A stretch of DNA of 64,000 nt from Maricaulis sp034670125. Its GTDB lineage: Bacteria; Pseudomonadota; Alphaproteobacteria; Caulobacterales; Maricaulaceae. The stretch's first letter is position 1, and each line of letters opens with the position of its first letter. Of this stretch, positions 1-7,692 are shown piece by piece. The position numbers were made by a program, and so were the translations under genes. The notes under the pieces were generated by a model. It was given only the letters and a program-made list of their open reading frames with translations. It was not told the DNA's origin and did no database searches. The DNA lies in NCBI RefSeq assembly GCF_034670125.1, contig NZ_JAXMOC010000011.1, positions 7,959 to 71,958 on the forward strand. The letters are read 5' to 3'.

Positions 1-166
1 TCAACAGCTCGGCGCGGGTGCTGAAATGCAGATAGACCGCCTGCCGGCTGACCCCGGAGGCCTTGGCGATATCGCTCATGCGGGTCTTCGCGCCCTGCCC
101 CTGCTCGAGCAAGGCCCAGCACGCCCGCAAGATCCGCTCGCGCGTCGACACTCCATCATCCGGCAT
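1..166 (-). CDS. TetR family transcriptional regulator (N-terminal part, cut by window edge)
   Basis: Only the first ~55 residues are present; the gene runs off the left edge. Translating the minus strand from the ATG at 166 gives an N-terminal helix followed by a helix-turn-helix of the TetR type (MSDIAKASGVSRQAVYLHFS), the signature of this repressor family. It is divergent from the NmrA-like gene at 299, and the 130-base gap holds two inverted repeats suited to a dimeric repressor. The likely role is control of itself and of the divergent reductase/membrane protein pair. The ligand cannot be guessed because the C-terminal domain is missing. Confidence 0.8.
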   Translation of the reverse strand, partial: MPDDGVSTRERILRACWALLEQGQGAKTRMSDIAKASGVSRQAVYLHFSTRAELL

Positions 167-223
167 GGTGCTGGCCTTTCCCTCTGCCGTCCCTTTGACG
201 TACGCGGGCACAGGATTGATTGC

Positions 224-242
224 ACTTGACACGACGTCAAGT
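224..242. promoter_or_regulatory. Inverted repeat, candidate TetR operator 1
   Basis: ACTTGAC (224-230) and GTCAAGT (236-242) form a 7-bp inverted repeat with a 5-base spacer. The CTTGAC half-site recurs in the second palindrome at 251-283. It lies between the divergent TetR gene and the NmrA-like gene, where an autoregulatory operator would be expected. Binding by this TetR protein is inferred. Confidence 0.5.
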
Positions 243-250
243 CGATGCCA

Positions 251-283
251 CTTGACACTGCGTAAAGTTTACACAGTGTCAAG
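251..283. promoter_or_regulatory. 33-bp near-perfect palindrome, candidate TetR operator 2
   Basis: CTTGACACTG (251-260) pairs with CAGTGTCAAG (274-283), and the centre GTAAA-G-TTTAC (262-272) is also symmetric, so only the 261/273 pair is mismatched. It ends 15 bases before the ATG at 299, so a bound repressor would block initiation or elongation of the NmrA-like operon. It contains TTGACA, but no convincing -10 follows at normal spacing. Confidence 0.6.
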
Positions 284-298
284 CCAAAGGAAATCGCC

Positions 299-1156
299 AT
301 GACCGCCCGCGACCCATCCGCCAACATCCTCGTGCTCGGCGCCACCGGCAAGACCGGCCGCCTCATCGTCAATGCCCTGCAAGCGCTCAACCTTCCTGTC
401 CGCCCTGGCTCGCGCGACGCCGAACGCCCCTTCAGCTGGCAGGACCGTGAAGGCTGGGACCACGCCCTGCAGGGTGTGCGCTCGGTCTACATCGCCTACG
501 CGCCGGATCTCGCCGTGCCCGGCGCTCCGGCCGACATCGCCGCCTTCACCCAACGCGCCCGCAAAGCCGGCGTGGAGCAACTCGTCCTGCTGTCCGGGCG
601 CGGTGAGCCCGAGGCGGAAGCCAGCGAGACCATAATTCGCCAGAGCGGGCTGCGCTGGACGGTGATCCGCTCGAGCTGGTTCTTCCAGAATTTCGACCAG
701 GGCGCCTTCCAGCCCATGGTCGCGGCCGGTGAACTCGCCCTGCCGGTCGGAAAGACCGCGGAACCCTTCATCGATATCCGCGACATTGCCGATATCGCGG
801 TCGCGGCGCTGACCGGCACGGAGCATGACGGCCAGCTCTATGAAGTGACCGGTGGCCAGTTGCTGAGCTTTGCCGATATTGCGGCCCTGATTTCCGAGCG
901 GGCCGGGCGTCCGGTCCGCCATGTCGACATTCCGCACCAGGCTTTCATCGACGGCGCCCGCGCCGCCGGCCTGCCGCAGGATCATGTCTGGTTGCTCGAC
1001 TATCTGTTCTCGACGGTGCTGGACGGTCGCAATGCCTGGGTCATGGACGGTGTCGAACGGGCCCTGGGCCGGCCGCCGCGCAGCTTTGCCGACTATGCCG
1101 CCTCGGTTCCGGCCAGTGCCTGGGCCGCCACAGCCGCTGCCGGGCTGGCGTCATGA
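299..1156 (+). CDS. NmrA-like NAD(P)-binding reductase
   Basis: This 285-residue protein has a Rossmann nucleotide-binding motif near the N-terminus (LVLGATGKTGR, residues ~12-21) and the layout of the NmrA/SDR-a atypical family, which includes quinone reductases and redox-sensing proteins. The mid-protein segment WTVIRSSWFFQNF is typical of the substrate side of this family. There is no canonical YxxxK catalytic pair, so it may bind a cofactor without classical SDR catalysis. The start at 299 follows an AAAGGAAA ribosome site. It overlaps the next gene by 4 bases (ATGA) and is probably controlled by the divergent TetR protein. The substrate is unknown. Confidence 0.8.
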   Translation: MTARDPSANILVLGATGKTGRLIVNALQALNLPVRPGSRDAERPFSWQDREGWDHALQGVRSVYIAYAPDLAVPGAPADIAAFTQRARKAGVEQLVLLSGRGEPEAEASETIIRQSGLRWTVIRSSWFFQNFDQGAFQPMVAAGELALPVGKTAEPFIDIRDIADIAVAALTGTEHDGQLYEVTGGQLLSFADIAALISERAGRPVRHVDIPHQAFIDGARAAGLPQDHVWLLDYLFSTVLDGRNAWVMDGVERALGRPPRSFADYAASVPASAWAATAAAGLAS

Positions 1157-1629
1157 TCGCCCTGACCCTACTCGCCCAATTACTGGGTCTGGGTGCCGGC
1201 CTCATCGCCGGCATCTTCCTCGCCTTCTCCGACTTCGTCATGGCCGGTCTCGATGAGGCCGGGCCGGGCGGCGGCGCCGATGCCATGCGCGGCCTCAACC
1301 GGACGGTCTACAGGTCAATTTTCCTGCTGCTGTTGAAAGCCCTGGTGCCACTCGCCCTCGTCCTGGCCGTAGCAGCCCTCCTGTTCGGGCGGCCTGGCAT
1401 GGCAACCTGGCTGGGACTGGGCATGGCCAGCCATGTCGGGCCGGTCCTGCTGGTCACCGGGCTGCGCAATATCCCCATGAACAACCGCTTGCTGTCCCTC
1501 GCCGGCGACCGCGACGGTACATCGGCCTACTGGCCGAAATATGTCGAGCGGTGGAGCGGCTGGAACCATGTCCGTACGGTCGGGGCCGTCCTCACCTGTG
1601 TCTGCTTCCTGCTCGCCGCCATCGCATGA
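1153..1629 (+). CDS. DUF1772 (anthrone oxygenase-like) membrane protein
   Basis: A 158-residue protein with about four hydrophobic helices (roughly residues 5-27, 58-78, 84-105 and 140-157). The loop motif NIPMNNRL near residue 108 and the later W-x-x-W-N-x-x-R segment (WSGWNHVR) match the DUF1772 family, some members of which act as anthrone oxygenase or noranthrone monooxygenase in polyketide oxidation. It overlaps the NmrA-like gene by ATGA, so the two are translationally coupled and probably work together on a small aromatic or quinone compound. That role is inference. Confidence 0.75.
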   Translation: MIALTLLAQLLGLGAGLIAGIFLAFSDFVMAGLDEAGPGGGADAMRGLNRTVYRSIFLLLLKALVPLALVLAVAALLFGRPGMATWLGLGMASHVGPVLLVTGLRNIPMNNRLLSLAGDRDGTSAYWPKYVERWSGWNHVRTVGAVLTCVCFLLAAIA

Positions 1630-1696
1630 CCGGGCAAGCTCGCTTGCGAACAGACCCGCAAGCACGGCAAGAAGGGGCGTGCTTGCGGAGGCTGTC

Positions 1697-2116
1697 ATGC
1701 TGATTGCCCAGACCATCCTGATCGACGAGACCGAGATCGAGGAGCGTTTCATCCGCGCCTCCGGTCCCGGCGGCCAGCATGTCAACAAGACCGAGAGCGC
1801 CGTCCAGCTGCGCTTCGACCTCGCCGCCAACACCACCCTGCCCGACGCGGCCAAGCGCCGCCTGGTACGTCTGGCCGGCTCGCGCATGACCAAGGATGGC
1901 AGCCTGATCCTGAAAGCCGACAGCCACCGCGAACGCGAACGCAATCGGGCCGAGGCCCGTGACCGCCTGCGCAAGCTGATCGAACACGCGCTGATCGCCC
2001 CGAAACCGCGCAAGAAGGCGCGGCCGTCCCTGGCGTCGATCAAACGGGCCAAGGCCGCGAAGGCGCAAAAATCACAAACAAAGTCGCTTCGACGAAAGCC
2101 GGGGTCGGAGGATTAG
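1697..2116 (+). CDS. arfB: Peptidyl-tRNA hydrolase ArfB (ribosome rescue)
   Basis: ArfB (YaeJ) hydrolyses peptidyl-tRNA on ribosomes stalled at the end of truncated mRNA. The 139-residue product carries the release-factor GGQ motif (SGPGGQHVN, GGQ at residues 25-27) and a basic C-terminal tail (KPRKKARPSLASIKRAKAAK) that in this family enters the empty mRNA channel. An in-frame open stretch reaches back to 1541, but the ATG at 1697 is preceded by GGAG at the right distance and begins exactly where the family begins. Its stop overlaps the stop of the convergent deaminase gene by a few bases. Confidence 0.93.
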   Translation: MLIAQTILIDETEIEERFIRASGPGGQHVNKTESAVQLRFDLAANTTLPDAAKRRLVRLAGSRMTKDGSLILKADSHRERERNRAEARDRLRKLIEHALIAPKPRKKARPSLASIKRAKAAKAQKSQTKSLRRKPGSED

Positions 2117-3129
2117 GCCACGGCCTCGACCACCGCATCGATCTCCGCCAGATGCCGCTCGATCTCCGCCTCCGGCAGAAAAGCCCCCCGGAAAGAATTC
2201 CGTGCCAACTCGATGATCTCGTCGGCCGTCAGGCCGATGGCATCCGCAGTACGGATGTAGTTGTCATTCACATAGCCGCCGAAATAGGCCGGGTCGTCGG
2301 AATTCACCGTGGCCCGCAGGCCCAGCGCCAACATGCGCTTCAGGGGGTGGTCCTCGAGCCGTTTGATGCCGCACAGGCGCAGGTTGGAGAGCGGACAGAC
2401 CGTCAGCGTCATCTGTTCGCGGCCAAGCCGGGCGACCAGGGTGCCGTCTTCCAGGGCGCGATTGCCGTGATCAAGACGGTCGACCTTCAGCAGGTCCAGT
2501 GCTTCATGGATATATTCCGGCGGCCCCTCCTCGCCGGCATGGGCGACCCGCAGCAGGCCCAGCTCGCCAGCCGCCTCGAAAACACGCTGGAATTTTGACG
2601 GCGGGTGGCCGAGTTCGGAACTGTCCAGACCGACGCCATCGATCCGCTCCAGGTGCGGCTTGGCCATTTCCAGGGTCTCAAAAGCCGCTTCCTCGGAGAG
2701 GTGGCGCAGGAAACACAGGATGAGCTTGGAGGTGATGCCGAGTTCGGACTTTGCCTGATCGAGGGCGCGAGTGATGCCGTCGACGACCGTGGCAAAGGCG
2801 ATCCCGCGATCGGTATGGCCCTGCGGGTCGAAGAAGATCTCGACATGGCGGACATTCTCGGCGTGGACGCGCTGCAGGTAGGCCCAGGTCAGATCAAAGA
2901 AATCCGCCTCGGTGATCAGCACATTCATGCCGACATAATAGACGTCGAGAAAATCCTGCAGGTTGGAGAAGTCGTAGGCGGCGCGGATTTCCTCGACCGA
3001 CTTGAAGGGAATCTCGATCCCGTTGCGACGGGCCAGTTCGAACATCAGCTCCGGCTCGAGCGAGCCTTCAATATGAAGATGAAGCTCCGCCTTGGGCAGG
3101 GCTTGGACGAGACGGGCGATATCGGTCAT
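2113..3129 (-). CDS. add: Adenine (or adenosine) deaminase
   Basis: A 338-residue metal-dependent amidohydrolase. Zinc and catalytic residues are visible: H17 and H19 in AELHLHIEG, H197 and E200 in VAHAGEEG, and D278/D279 in NSDDPAYFGGY. The variant HLHIEG instead of HVHLDG, and SDDPAYFGGY instead of the TDDP type, resemble the adenine deaminase branch (Aah1-like) more than true adenosine deaminase, so the product may deaminate adenine to hypoxanthine for purine salvage. GGAGAG precedes the ATG. It is followed convergently by arfB. The family is certain; the exact substrate is inference. Confidence 0.88.
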   Translation of the reverse strand: MTDIARLVQALPKAELHLHIEGSLEPELMFELARRNGIEIPFKSVEEIRAAYDFSNLQDFLDVYYVGMNVLITEADFFDLTWAYLQRVHAENVRHVEIFFDPQGHTDRGIAFATVVDGITRALDQAKSELGITSKLILCFLRHLSEEAAFETLEMAKPHLERIDGVGLDSSELGHPPSKFQRVFEAAGELGLLRVAHAGEEGPPEYIHEALDLLKVDRLDHGNRALEDGTLVARLGREQMTLTVCPLSNLRLCGIKRLEDHPLKRMLALGLRATVNSDDPAYFGGYVNDNYIRTADAIGLTADEIIELARNSFRGAFLPEAEIERHLAEIDAVVEAVA

Positions 3130-3202
3130 GGCTGCTCTCCGGCGCTTGGGGGAGCGCCATGGTCTGCTGCGTTACCTTTCCACGCAAGGGGCCGCCTGCG
3201 GC

Positions 3203-3829
3203 TCAGGCGGACAGGATCAAACCTATGGTCAGGACGAGGACACCAGCGATGGCATAATTCAACCAGCGCGCCGAACCACCCTCGGCCAGGAGACGCTTCA
3301 GCCCGCCGCCGACAAAGATCCACAACAGGCCGCACGGGGCGCCGAACATGACGAATGCCATCACGAAAATCCCGATCCGCTCGACCGGGGTGTCGGCCAG
3401 CGCCACATAGGCGCCGGCGGTCGAGACCGCCATCAGGACCGCCTTGGGATTGATGGCCTGGAACAGCGCCGCCTCCCAGGACCGGAAGGGTCGTGAGCGG
3501 TCCGCCTTCGGGGTTGCTGCGCGGCTGCCGGCGCGTCCGATCGCCCAACCGGCATGGGCGAATTTCCACGCCATCCAGCCGAGCCAGGCCGACCCGCCGA
3601 TGCGGACAATATCCAGCATGGCGGGAAAGCGGTCGATCAATTCACCCAGCCCCAATACCGAGGCGACCAGCAACAGGTTGAAGCCGAAATTGACCCCGAG
3701 CCAGTGCGGCAGCGTGGCCCGCACGCCGAACAGGGCGCTCGACGTCATCATCATGATATTGTTGGGGCCGGGCGTGACGGACATGATCACGACGAAGGTC
3801 ACCAGGCTGGCAAGCAGGGCCATGTCCAT
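3203..3829 (-). CDS. LysE/RhtB family amino acid exporter
   Basis: A 208-residue inner-membrane protein with six hydrophobic segments. The N-terminal helix carries the LysE-family motif PGPN (residues 20-23 in SVTPGPNNIMMM), and the second half has the conserved INPKA segment (QAINPKAVLMA). The family exports amino acids or their analogues out of the cell; the substrate is not predictable. A GTG at 3844 is in frame, but the ATG at 3829 has a GAGGGA ribosome site 7 bases upstream, so it is preferred. It lies in the same direction as the deaminase, 73 bases upstream of it. Confidence 0.88.
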   Translation of the reverse strand: MDMALLASLVTFVVIMSVTPGPNNIMMMTSSALFGVRATLPHWLGVNFGFNLLLVASVLGLGELIDRFPAMLDIVRIGGSAWLGWMAWKFAHAGWAIGRAGSRAATPKADRSRPFRSWEAALFQAINPKAVLMAVSTAGAYVALADTPVERIGIFVMAFVMFGAPCGLLWIFVGGGLKRLLAEGGSARWLNYAIAGVLVLTIGLILSA

Positions 3830-3904
3830 CGCGCATTCCCTCACACCACTCTGCGGACCCAGTTAGGAAGCACCGCCCACGCACGCAACGCGTCCGGCAC
3901 AAAA

Positions 3905-3937
3905 AAGAAAGGCCCGGCAGGATACCGGGCCTTTCTT
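3905..3937 (-). terminator. Rho-independent terminator after ndk
   Basis: Stem AGAAAGGCCCGG (3906-3917) pairs with CCGGGCCTTTCT (3925-3936) around the 7-base loop CAGGATA. On the minus strand the hairpin runs into a T-rich tract (complement of the A run at 3901-3906). It lies about 20 bases past the ndk stop. Confidence 0.85.
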
Positions 3938-3957
3938 GTCTGATTTTGCGGCTCGGA

Positions 3958-4380
3958 TCAGCCGACGATTTCGTCGTCCGAGAAGAAGAAGGGAATTTCT
4001 TCTGCTGCGGTTTCCGGGGCGTCGGAACCGTGCACCGAGTTGGCTTCGATCGACTCGGCAAAGTCCTTGCGGATGGTGCCGGCATCAGCCTGCTCCGGGT
4101 TCGTCGCGCCCATCACGGTGCGGTATTTGGCGATGGCGTCATCACCTTCCAGGACCTGGACCACGACCGGGCCGGAGATCATGAAGGTCACGAGGTCGTT
4201 GAAGAAGGGACGCTCCTTGTGGACGCCGTAAAAACCTTCCGCCTGCTCGCGCGACAGACGGATGCGCTTTTGCGCGATGATGCGCAGGCCGGCGGCTTCG
4301 ATCTTGGCGTTGATGGCGCCGGTCAGGTTACGGGCAGTGGCGTCGGGCTTGATGATGGAGAAGGTGCGTTGGATCGCCAT
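3958..4380 (-). CDS. ndk: Nucleoside diphosphate kinase
   Basis: Ndk transfers the gamma phosphate of ATP to nucleoside diphosphates through a phosphohistidine. The 140-residue product has the family length, begins RTFSIIKPDA, and carries the catalytic histidine H117 in the conserved NSVHGSD motif. The phosphate-binding segment YRTVMGATNP is intact. It is transcribed alone: a strong terminator follows, and the upstream neighbour at 4486 is separated by about 100 bases. It acts in the cytoplasm to balance NTP and dNTP pools. Confidence 0.97.
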   Translation of the reverse strand: MAIQRTFSIIKPDATARNLTGAINAKIEAAGLRIIAQKRIRLSREQAEGFYGVHKERPFFNDLVTFMISGPVVVQVLEGDDAIAKYRTVMGATNPEQADAGTIRKDFAESIEANSVHGSDAPETAAEEIPFFFSDDEIVG

Positions 4381-4485
4381 GAGGGATGTCCTTGAATTGG
4401 GGAAAGCCCGGCTGTGGACCCGGACGTTAGGTTTCGCGCGGGCTTATAGCCGTCTGCTGACCGCTTGAAAAGCGGCAGGGTGCGA

Positions 4486-4860
4486 TCAGACGACGACCGG
4501 GCCAGACCGTGCCCGCCAAGCCATGACAAGGTATGCGCCCGCGGCGAGGTAAAGCGCCGACACGAGCATAAAAACCCACCCCGTATTGGCAATCGCGTGT
4601 GGGGAGCCAACCGGTGCAAATGCCAGCAGACCGGCCAGGCCCAGCCGCAACAGCCCATAGATCACAAGACAGACGCCCCAGCATCGCACAGCAAGCCGCC
4701 CGGCCCCACGCCCCGTCAGACGTGCCGCGACCATTAGCCCTAGAACGCCAAGAATGAAGGCCAGCGGCAAGACCGACCCCAGCAGACCGTAAATCACGCC
4801 CCGGACCGCAAAGGCGGCCAGGCTCAGCGCCAGGACGACAATCTTCAGAGGCAGCCTCAT
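4486..4860 (-). CDS. Small membrane protein of unknown function
   Basis: A 124-residue, very hydrophobic protein with about four predicted membrane helices (near residues 5-27, 30-47, 60-83 and 90-113). No catalytic motif or recognisable family signature is seen. Its ATG overlaps the stop of the M28 peptidase gene (ATGA), so it is co-translated with a secreted peptidase. Whether the two cooperate is unknown. Confidence 0.6.
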   Translation of the reverse strand: MRLPLKIVVLALSLAAFAVRGVIYGLLGSVLPLAFILGVLGLMVAARLTGRGAGRLAVRCWGVCLVIYGLLRLGLAGLLAFAPVGSPHAIANTGWVFMLVSALYLAAGAYLVMAWRARSGPVVV

Positions 4861-5735
4861 GGTGTATCACCGCGGATCAGGTCCAGCAGTACAGTCAGCA
4901 TGAGCCGGGTATTGCGTGCCAGATAATCATGATTGAGCGTGTCTGCCGTGTCCGTTGGGCGGTGCCGGTGCGGCGATGCGTCCCGCAAACGGAATGCTTC
5001 GCCCAGACAGATGGCATCAATGCCGTGATTTCGGAATGAGACGTGGTCGCTGGAATCATACGTCACACGGACGATTGGAATGCCCATCGACCGGGCCGCC
5101 CGGTCATAGCGCGGGTACCACGTGTCCGGCGCGTCAATTTCGATCGCCCCGTCACCATCACTGTCCCACCCGGCCATGTCGATCGAATGCATGGAATGAA
5201 TGTCGACGCCTGCGTTCAATAACTGACGGGCATAGGCGGCGCTGCCGACCTTTCCTTCCTCTTCCTGATCGAACAATACAAGTATCACGGCGAAATCACG
5301 GCGTGGCTCCGCGGCCAGGTTTTCAGCGATGGTCAGCACGGCAGCAACACCGCTGCCATTGTCATCTGCGCCAGGGCTGCCGGCTTCGCTGTCATAATGG
5401 GCGCCCAGGACAATCACCGGGGCGCTGGCGCGTGTTGCAGGAATGGTCGCCGTGACATTGACCCCCGTGAAGGGTGGCATGATCAGGTCGAGCAAGGGAT
5501 GCACATTGGGGGCGTGATAGGTGCGCCGTTCACCCGCCAGGCCACGGCGTTCCAGCTCGGCGACCAGAAAATCGGCGGCAATGTCTCGTTCACTCGCAGA
5601 ACTGCGGGCCGGCGCCGTGGCGTTCTGCAGGCGAGTCAGGAAGTCGCGCTGCGTCTGGGAAAAAGGCGTTTGAGCCTGGCCCGCCCCGGTCACGAGAACC
5701 AATGCGCCGACCCAGATGGCGACACGCAAAAACAT
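4857..5735 (-). CDS. Secreted M28 family metallopeptidase
   Basis: A 292-residue protein with an N-terminal signal peptide (hydrophobic residues 4-18, AQA-like cleavage near 21). The M28 dizinc ligands appear in order: H113 (GAHYDSE), D124 (PGADDNGSG), the catalytic and ligand glutamates E159/E160 (FDQEEEG), D186 (IDMAGWD) and H231 (SSDHVSF). It probably acts as an aminopeptidase in the periplasm or outside the cell. The frame stays open upstream to 6515, but that part is antisense to the hydroxylase gene; the ATG at 5735 has a strong AGGAGGGGAG ribosome site. It overlaps the next gene by 4 bases. Confidence 0.9.
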   Translation of the reverse strand: MFLRVAIWVGALVLVTGAGQAQTPFSQTQRDFLTRLQNATAPARSSASERDIAADFLVAELERRGLAGERRTYHAPNVHPLLDLIMPPFTGVNVTATIPATRASAPVIVLGAHYDSEAGSPGADDNGSGVAAVLTIAENLAAEPRRDFAVILVLFDQEEEGKVGSAAYARQLLNAGVDIHSMHSIDMAGWDSDGDGAIEIDAPDTWYPRYDRAARSMGIPIVRVTYDSSDHVSFRNHGIDAICLGEAFRLRDASPHRHRPTDTADTLNHDYLARNTRLMLTVLLDLIRGDTP

Positions 5736-5915
5736 CACTCTCCCCTCCTCGTTGTCGCGACGTTCATCGGTGTTTATGGCAAGAGTACGACATGCTTGCC
5801 CTGCGTGCGTCCACACATGAGCGGTCAGGGCCGCCCAGCCCCTTGTCACCGGGAGGAAACCCGGACTGTTCAAGCCGCGCGATCCGTGTAAATTGCCCGC
5901 AAAACGGGGGGCAAT

Positions 5916-7496
5916 ATGCCGACACCACTTGAGATTATACTGGATCCGGTATCGCTGGCGATACTCGGAATTTTCGCACTGATGATCGCGATCGAAGCGG
6001 CTTTTCCGGCGCGCAAACTGCCCGTCGTCAAAGGTTGGCGGTTTCGTGCGCTGATCATCTTCACCGCCTATTTCTTCCTGTCCGCCTACCTGCCCATGAT
6101 CTGGGACCCGCTGCTGGCCCCCTATCAGCTGTTCAATCTGAGCGGGTTGGGCCTTTTGGGCGGCAGCGCGGTCGGCATTCTTGTCTTTGAATTCGGGGTC
6201 TATGTCTGGCACCGCGCCATGCACGGCAATCGTTTCCTGTGGCTGGGATTTCACCAGCTTCACCACAGTGCCGAGCGGGTCGACACGTTCGGGGCATTCT
6301 ATTTCAGCCCGCTTGATTCCATTGGTTTCGCCTTTGTCGGCAGCCTGGGTCTCACCCTTCTGGTCGGGATCGAGCCACAGGCCATCACGGTCACCCTGCT
6401 GGCGACGACCTTCCTCGCCCTGTTCCAGCACACCAATATCCGCACACCGCGCTGGCTCGGCTATTTCCTGCAACGCCCCGAAAGCCACAGCCACCATCAT
6501 GAGCGCGGCGTTCACGACAAGAACTTCTCAGACCTGCCTCTCTTCGACATCATCTTCGGGACCTTCAAGAACCCGAAGGAATTCGCCGCCGAGAACGGCT
6601 ATTGGGACGGCGCCTCGTCGCGGATCGGTTCGATGCTCCTGTTTCGTGACATCAGTGAACCGCCCACCGATGACAGCAAGCCGGCCAAGTCTGACGCAAC
6701 GGCGGTGACCGCGCGCTTCGAGGGCGATATCCCGGCCGCCTATGACCGCTATCTCGGCCCGGTCCTGTTCGATCACCACGCGGGCGACCTCGCAGGTCGC
6801 GTCCCGGTCTCGGCCAGCGGTCATTTGCTGGAACTGGCCGCCGGAACAGGCATCCTCACAGAGAAGCTCCTCGCCCGCCTGCCCGACGGTGCAAGGCTGG
6901 AAGCGACGGACCTGAATGGCGACATGCTGACCATCGCCCGCCAGCGTACCGGCGATCCGGATGCTGTGACATTCAACACCGCCGATGCCAGCGCGCTTGA
7001 TTACCCCGACGCGGAATTTGACGCGATCACCTGCCAGTTCGGCGTGATGTTCTTCCCGGACAAGGTCGCCGCCTTTCGCGAGGCCCGACGCGTGCTCAAA
7101 CCGGGCGGTCGCTATGTGTTCAATGTCTGGGGCAGTTGGGCGACCAACCCGTTTGCCGAAATCGCGGATGGCGTCATTGCGCCATTGATCGACAAGGACG
7201 AGCCCAGCTTCTATGCGGTTCCCTACAGCTATCACGATGCCGGGACGATTGAGACCGATCTGCGGGCCGCCGGTTTCACCGATATCCGGATCGACACCCT
7301 GTCCCGGGTCCACAGCAAGGCCGATCTCGAGGCCTTCGCGCACGGCCTGATCCTGGGCAATCCCGTCGCCGGACAGATCCGCCGCAATGACGGCGATGTC
7401 GAGGCTGCGATCGCGGCGCTGACCCGACGCTTCGAGGCGGAGTTCGGCCCGGATGGCGATATTCCGATGGAAATCCTGGTCATCGAGGCCGGCTGA
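5916..7496 (+). CDS. Fatty acid hydroxylase (sterol desaturase) fused to a SAM methyltransferase
   Basis: A 526-residue two-domain protein. Residues ~1-245 form an integral-membrane fatty acid hydroxylase/sterol desaturase with four hydrophobic segments and the diiron histidine clusters HRAMH (99-103), HQLHH (113-117) and HSHHH (191-195). Residues ~262-526 form a class I methyltransferase: SAM motif LELAAGTG (305-312), acidic ATDLNGDM, and VLKPGGRYVF after motif III. The paralogous hydroxylase at 54052 ends in a matching segment (MLLMKDVGG against MLLFRDISEPP), so the methyltransferase is an addition beyond the normal C-terminus. A GTG lies near the junction but has no ribosome site. It probably hydroxylates and methylates a membrane lipid; the substrate is unknown. 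Confidence 0.85.
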   Translation: MPTPLEIILDPVSLAILGIFALMIAIEAAFPARKLPVVKGWRFRALIIFTAYFFLSAYLPMIWDPLLAPYQLFNLSGLGLLGGSAVGILVFEFGVYVWHRAMHGNRFLWLGFHQLHHSAERVDTFGAFYFSPLDSIGFAFVGSLGLTLLVGIEPQAITVTLLATTFLALFQHTNIRTPRWLGYFLQRPESHSHHHERGVHDKNFSDLPLFDIIFGTFKNPKEFAAENGYWDGASSRIGSMLLFRDISEPPTDDSKPAKSDATAVTARFEGDIPAAYDRYLGPVLFDHHAGDLAGRVPVSASGHLLELAAGTGILTEKLLARLPDGARLEATDLNGDMLTIARQRTGDPDAVTFNTADASALDYPDAEFDAITCQFGVMFFPDKVAAFREARRVLKPGGRYVFNVWGSWATNPFAEIADGVIAPLIDKDEPSFYAVPYSYHDAGTIETDLRAAGFTDIRIDTLSRVHSKADLEAFAHGLILGNPVAGQIRRNDGDVEAAIAALTRRFEAEFGPDGDIPMEILVIEAG

Positions 7497-7590
7497 CAGG
7501 GGGGTAGGCAGAGAGCTTGTCTGGCTTGACGCGGGAGGGGTCTCGATTGGACGAACGAAAGGGCTGACATCGCGACCCGTCGCGGAGTGA

Positions 7591-7620
7591 TCCATAATTC
7601 GTTTGTCAGCCAGCAGGCCG
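7591..7620. repeat. 30-bp dispersed intergenic repeat, copy A
   Basis: This segment in the gap before the ABC-F gene matches 55421-55450 at 25 of 30 positions without gaps, sharing TTGTCAGCCAGC exactly. Both copies are in non-coding DNA. The similarity is borderline for chance in a window this size. Confidence 0.35.
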
Positions 7621-7692
7621 TACCCGCCGCCGCCCCGGGCTCAGCGCGAATCTGTTGCACCGGGCCAAAACCCGCGCTAACCGCCATGCACC

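Noticed and set aside
5736..6515. Upstream in-frame extension of the M28 peptidase
   Set aside because: It is antisense to the conserved hydroxylase gene, lacks a family match, and the ATG at 5735 has a strong ribosome site and starts a signal peptide.
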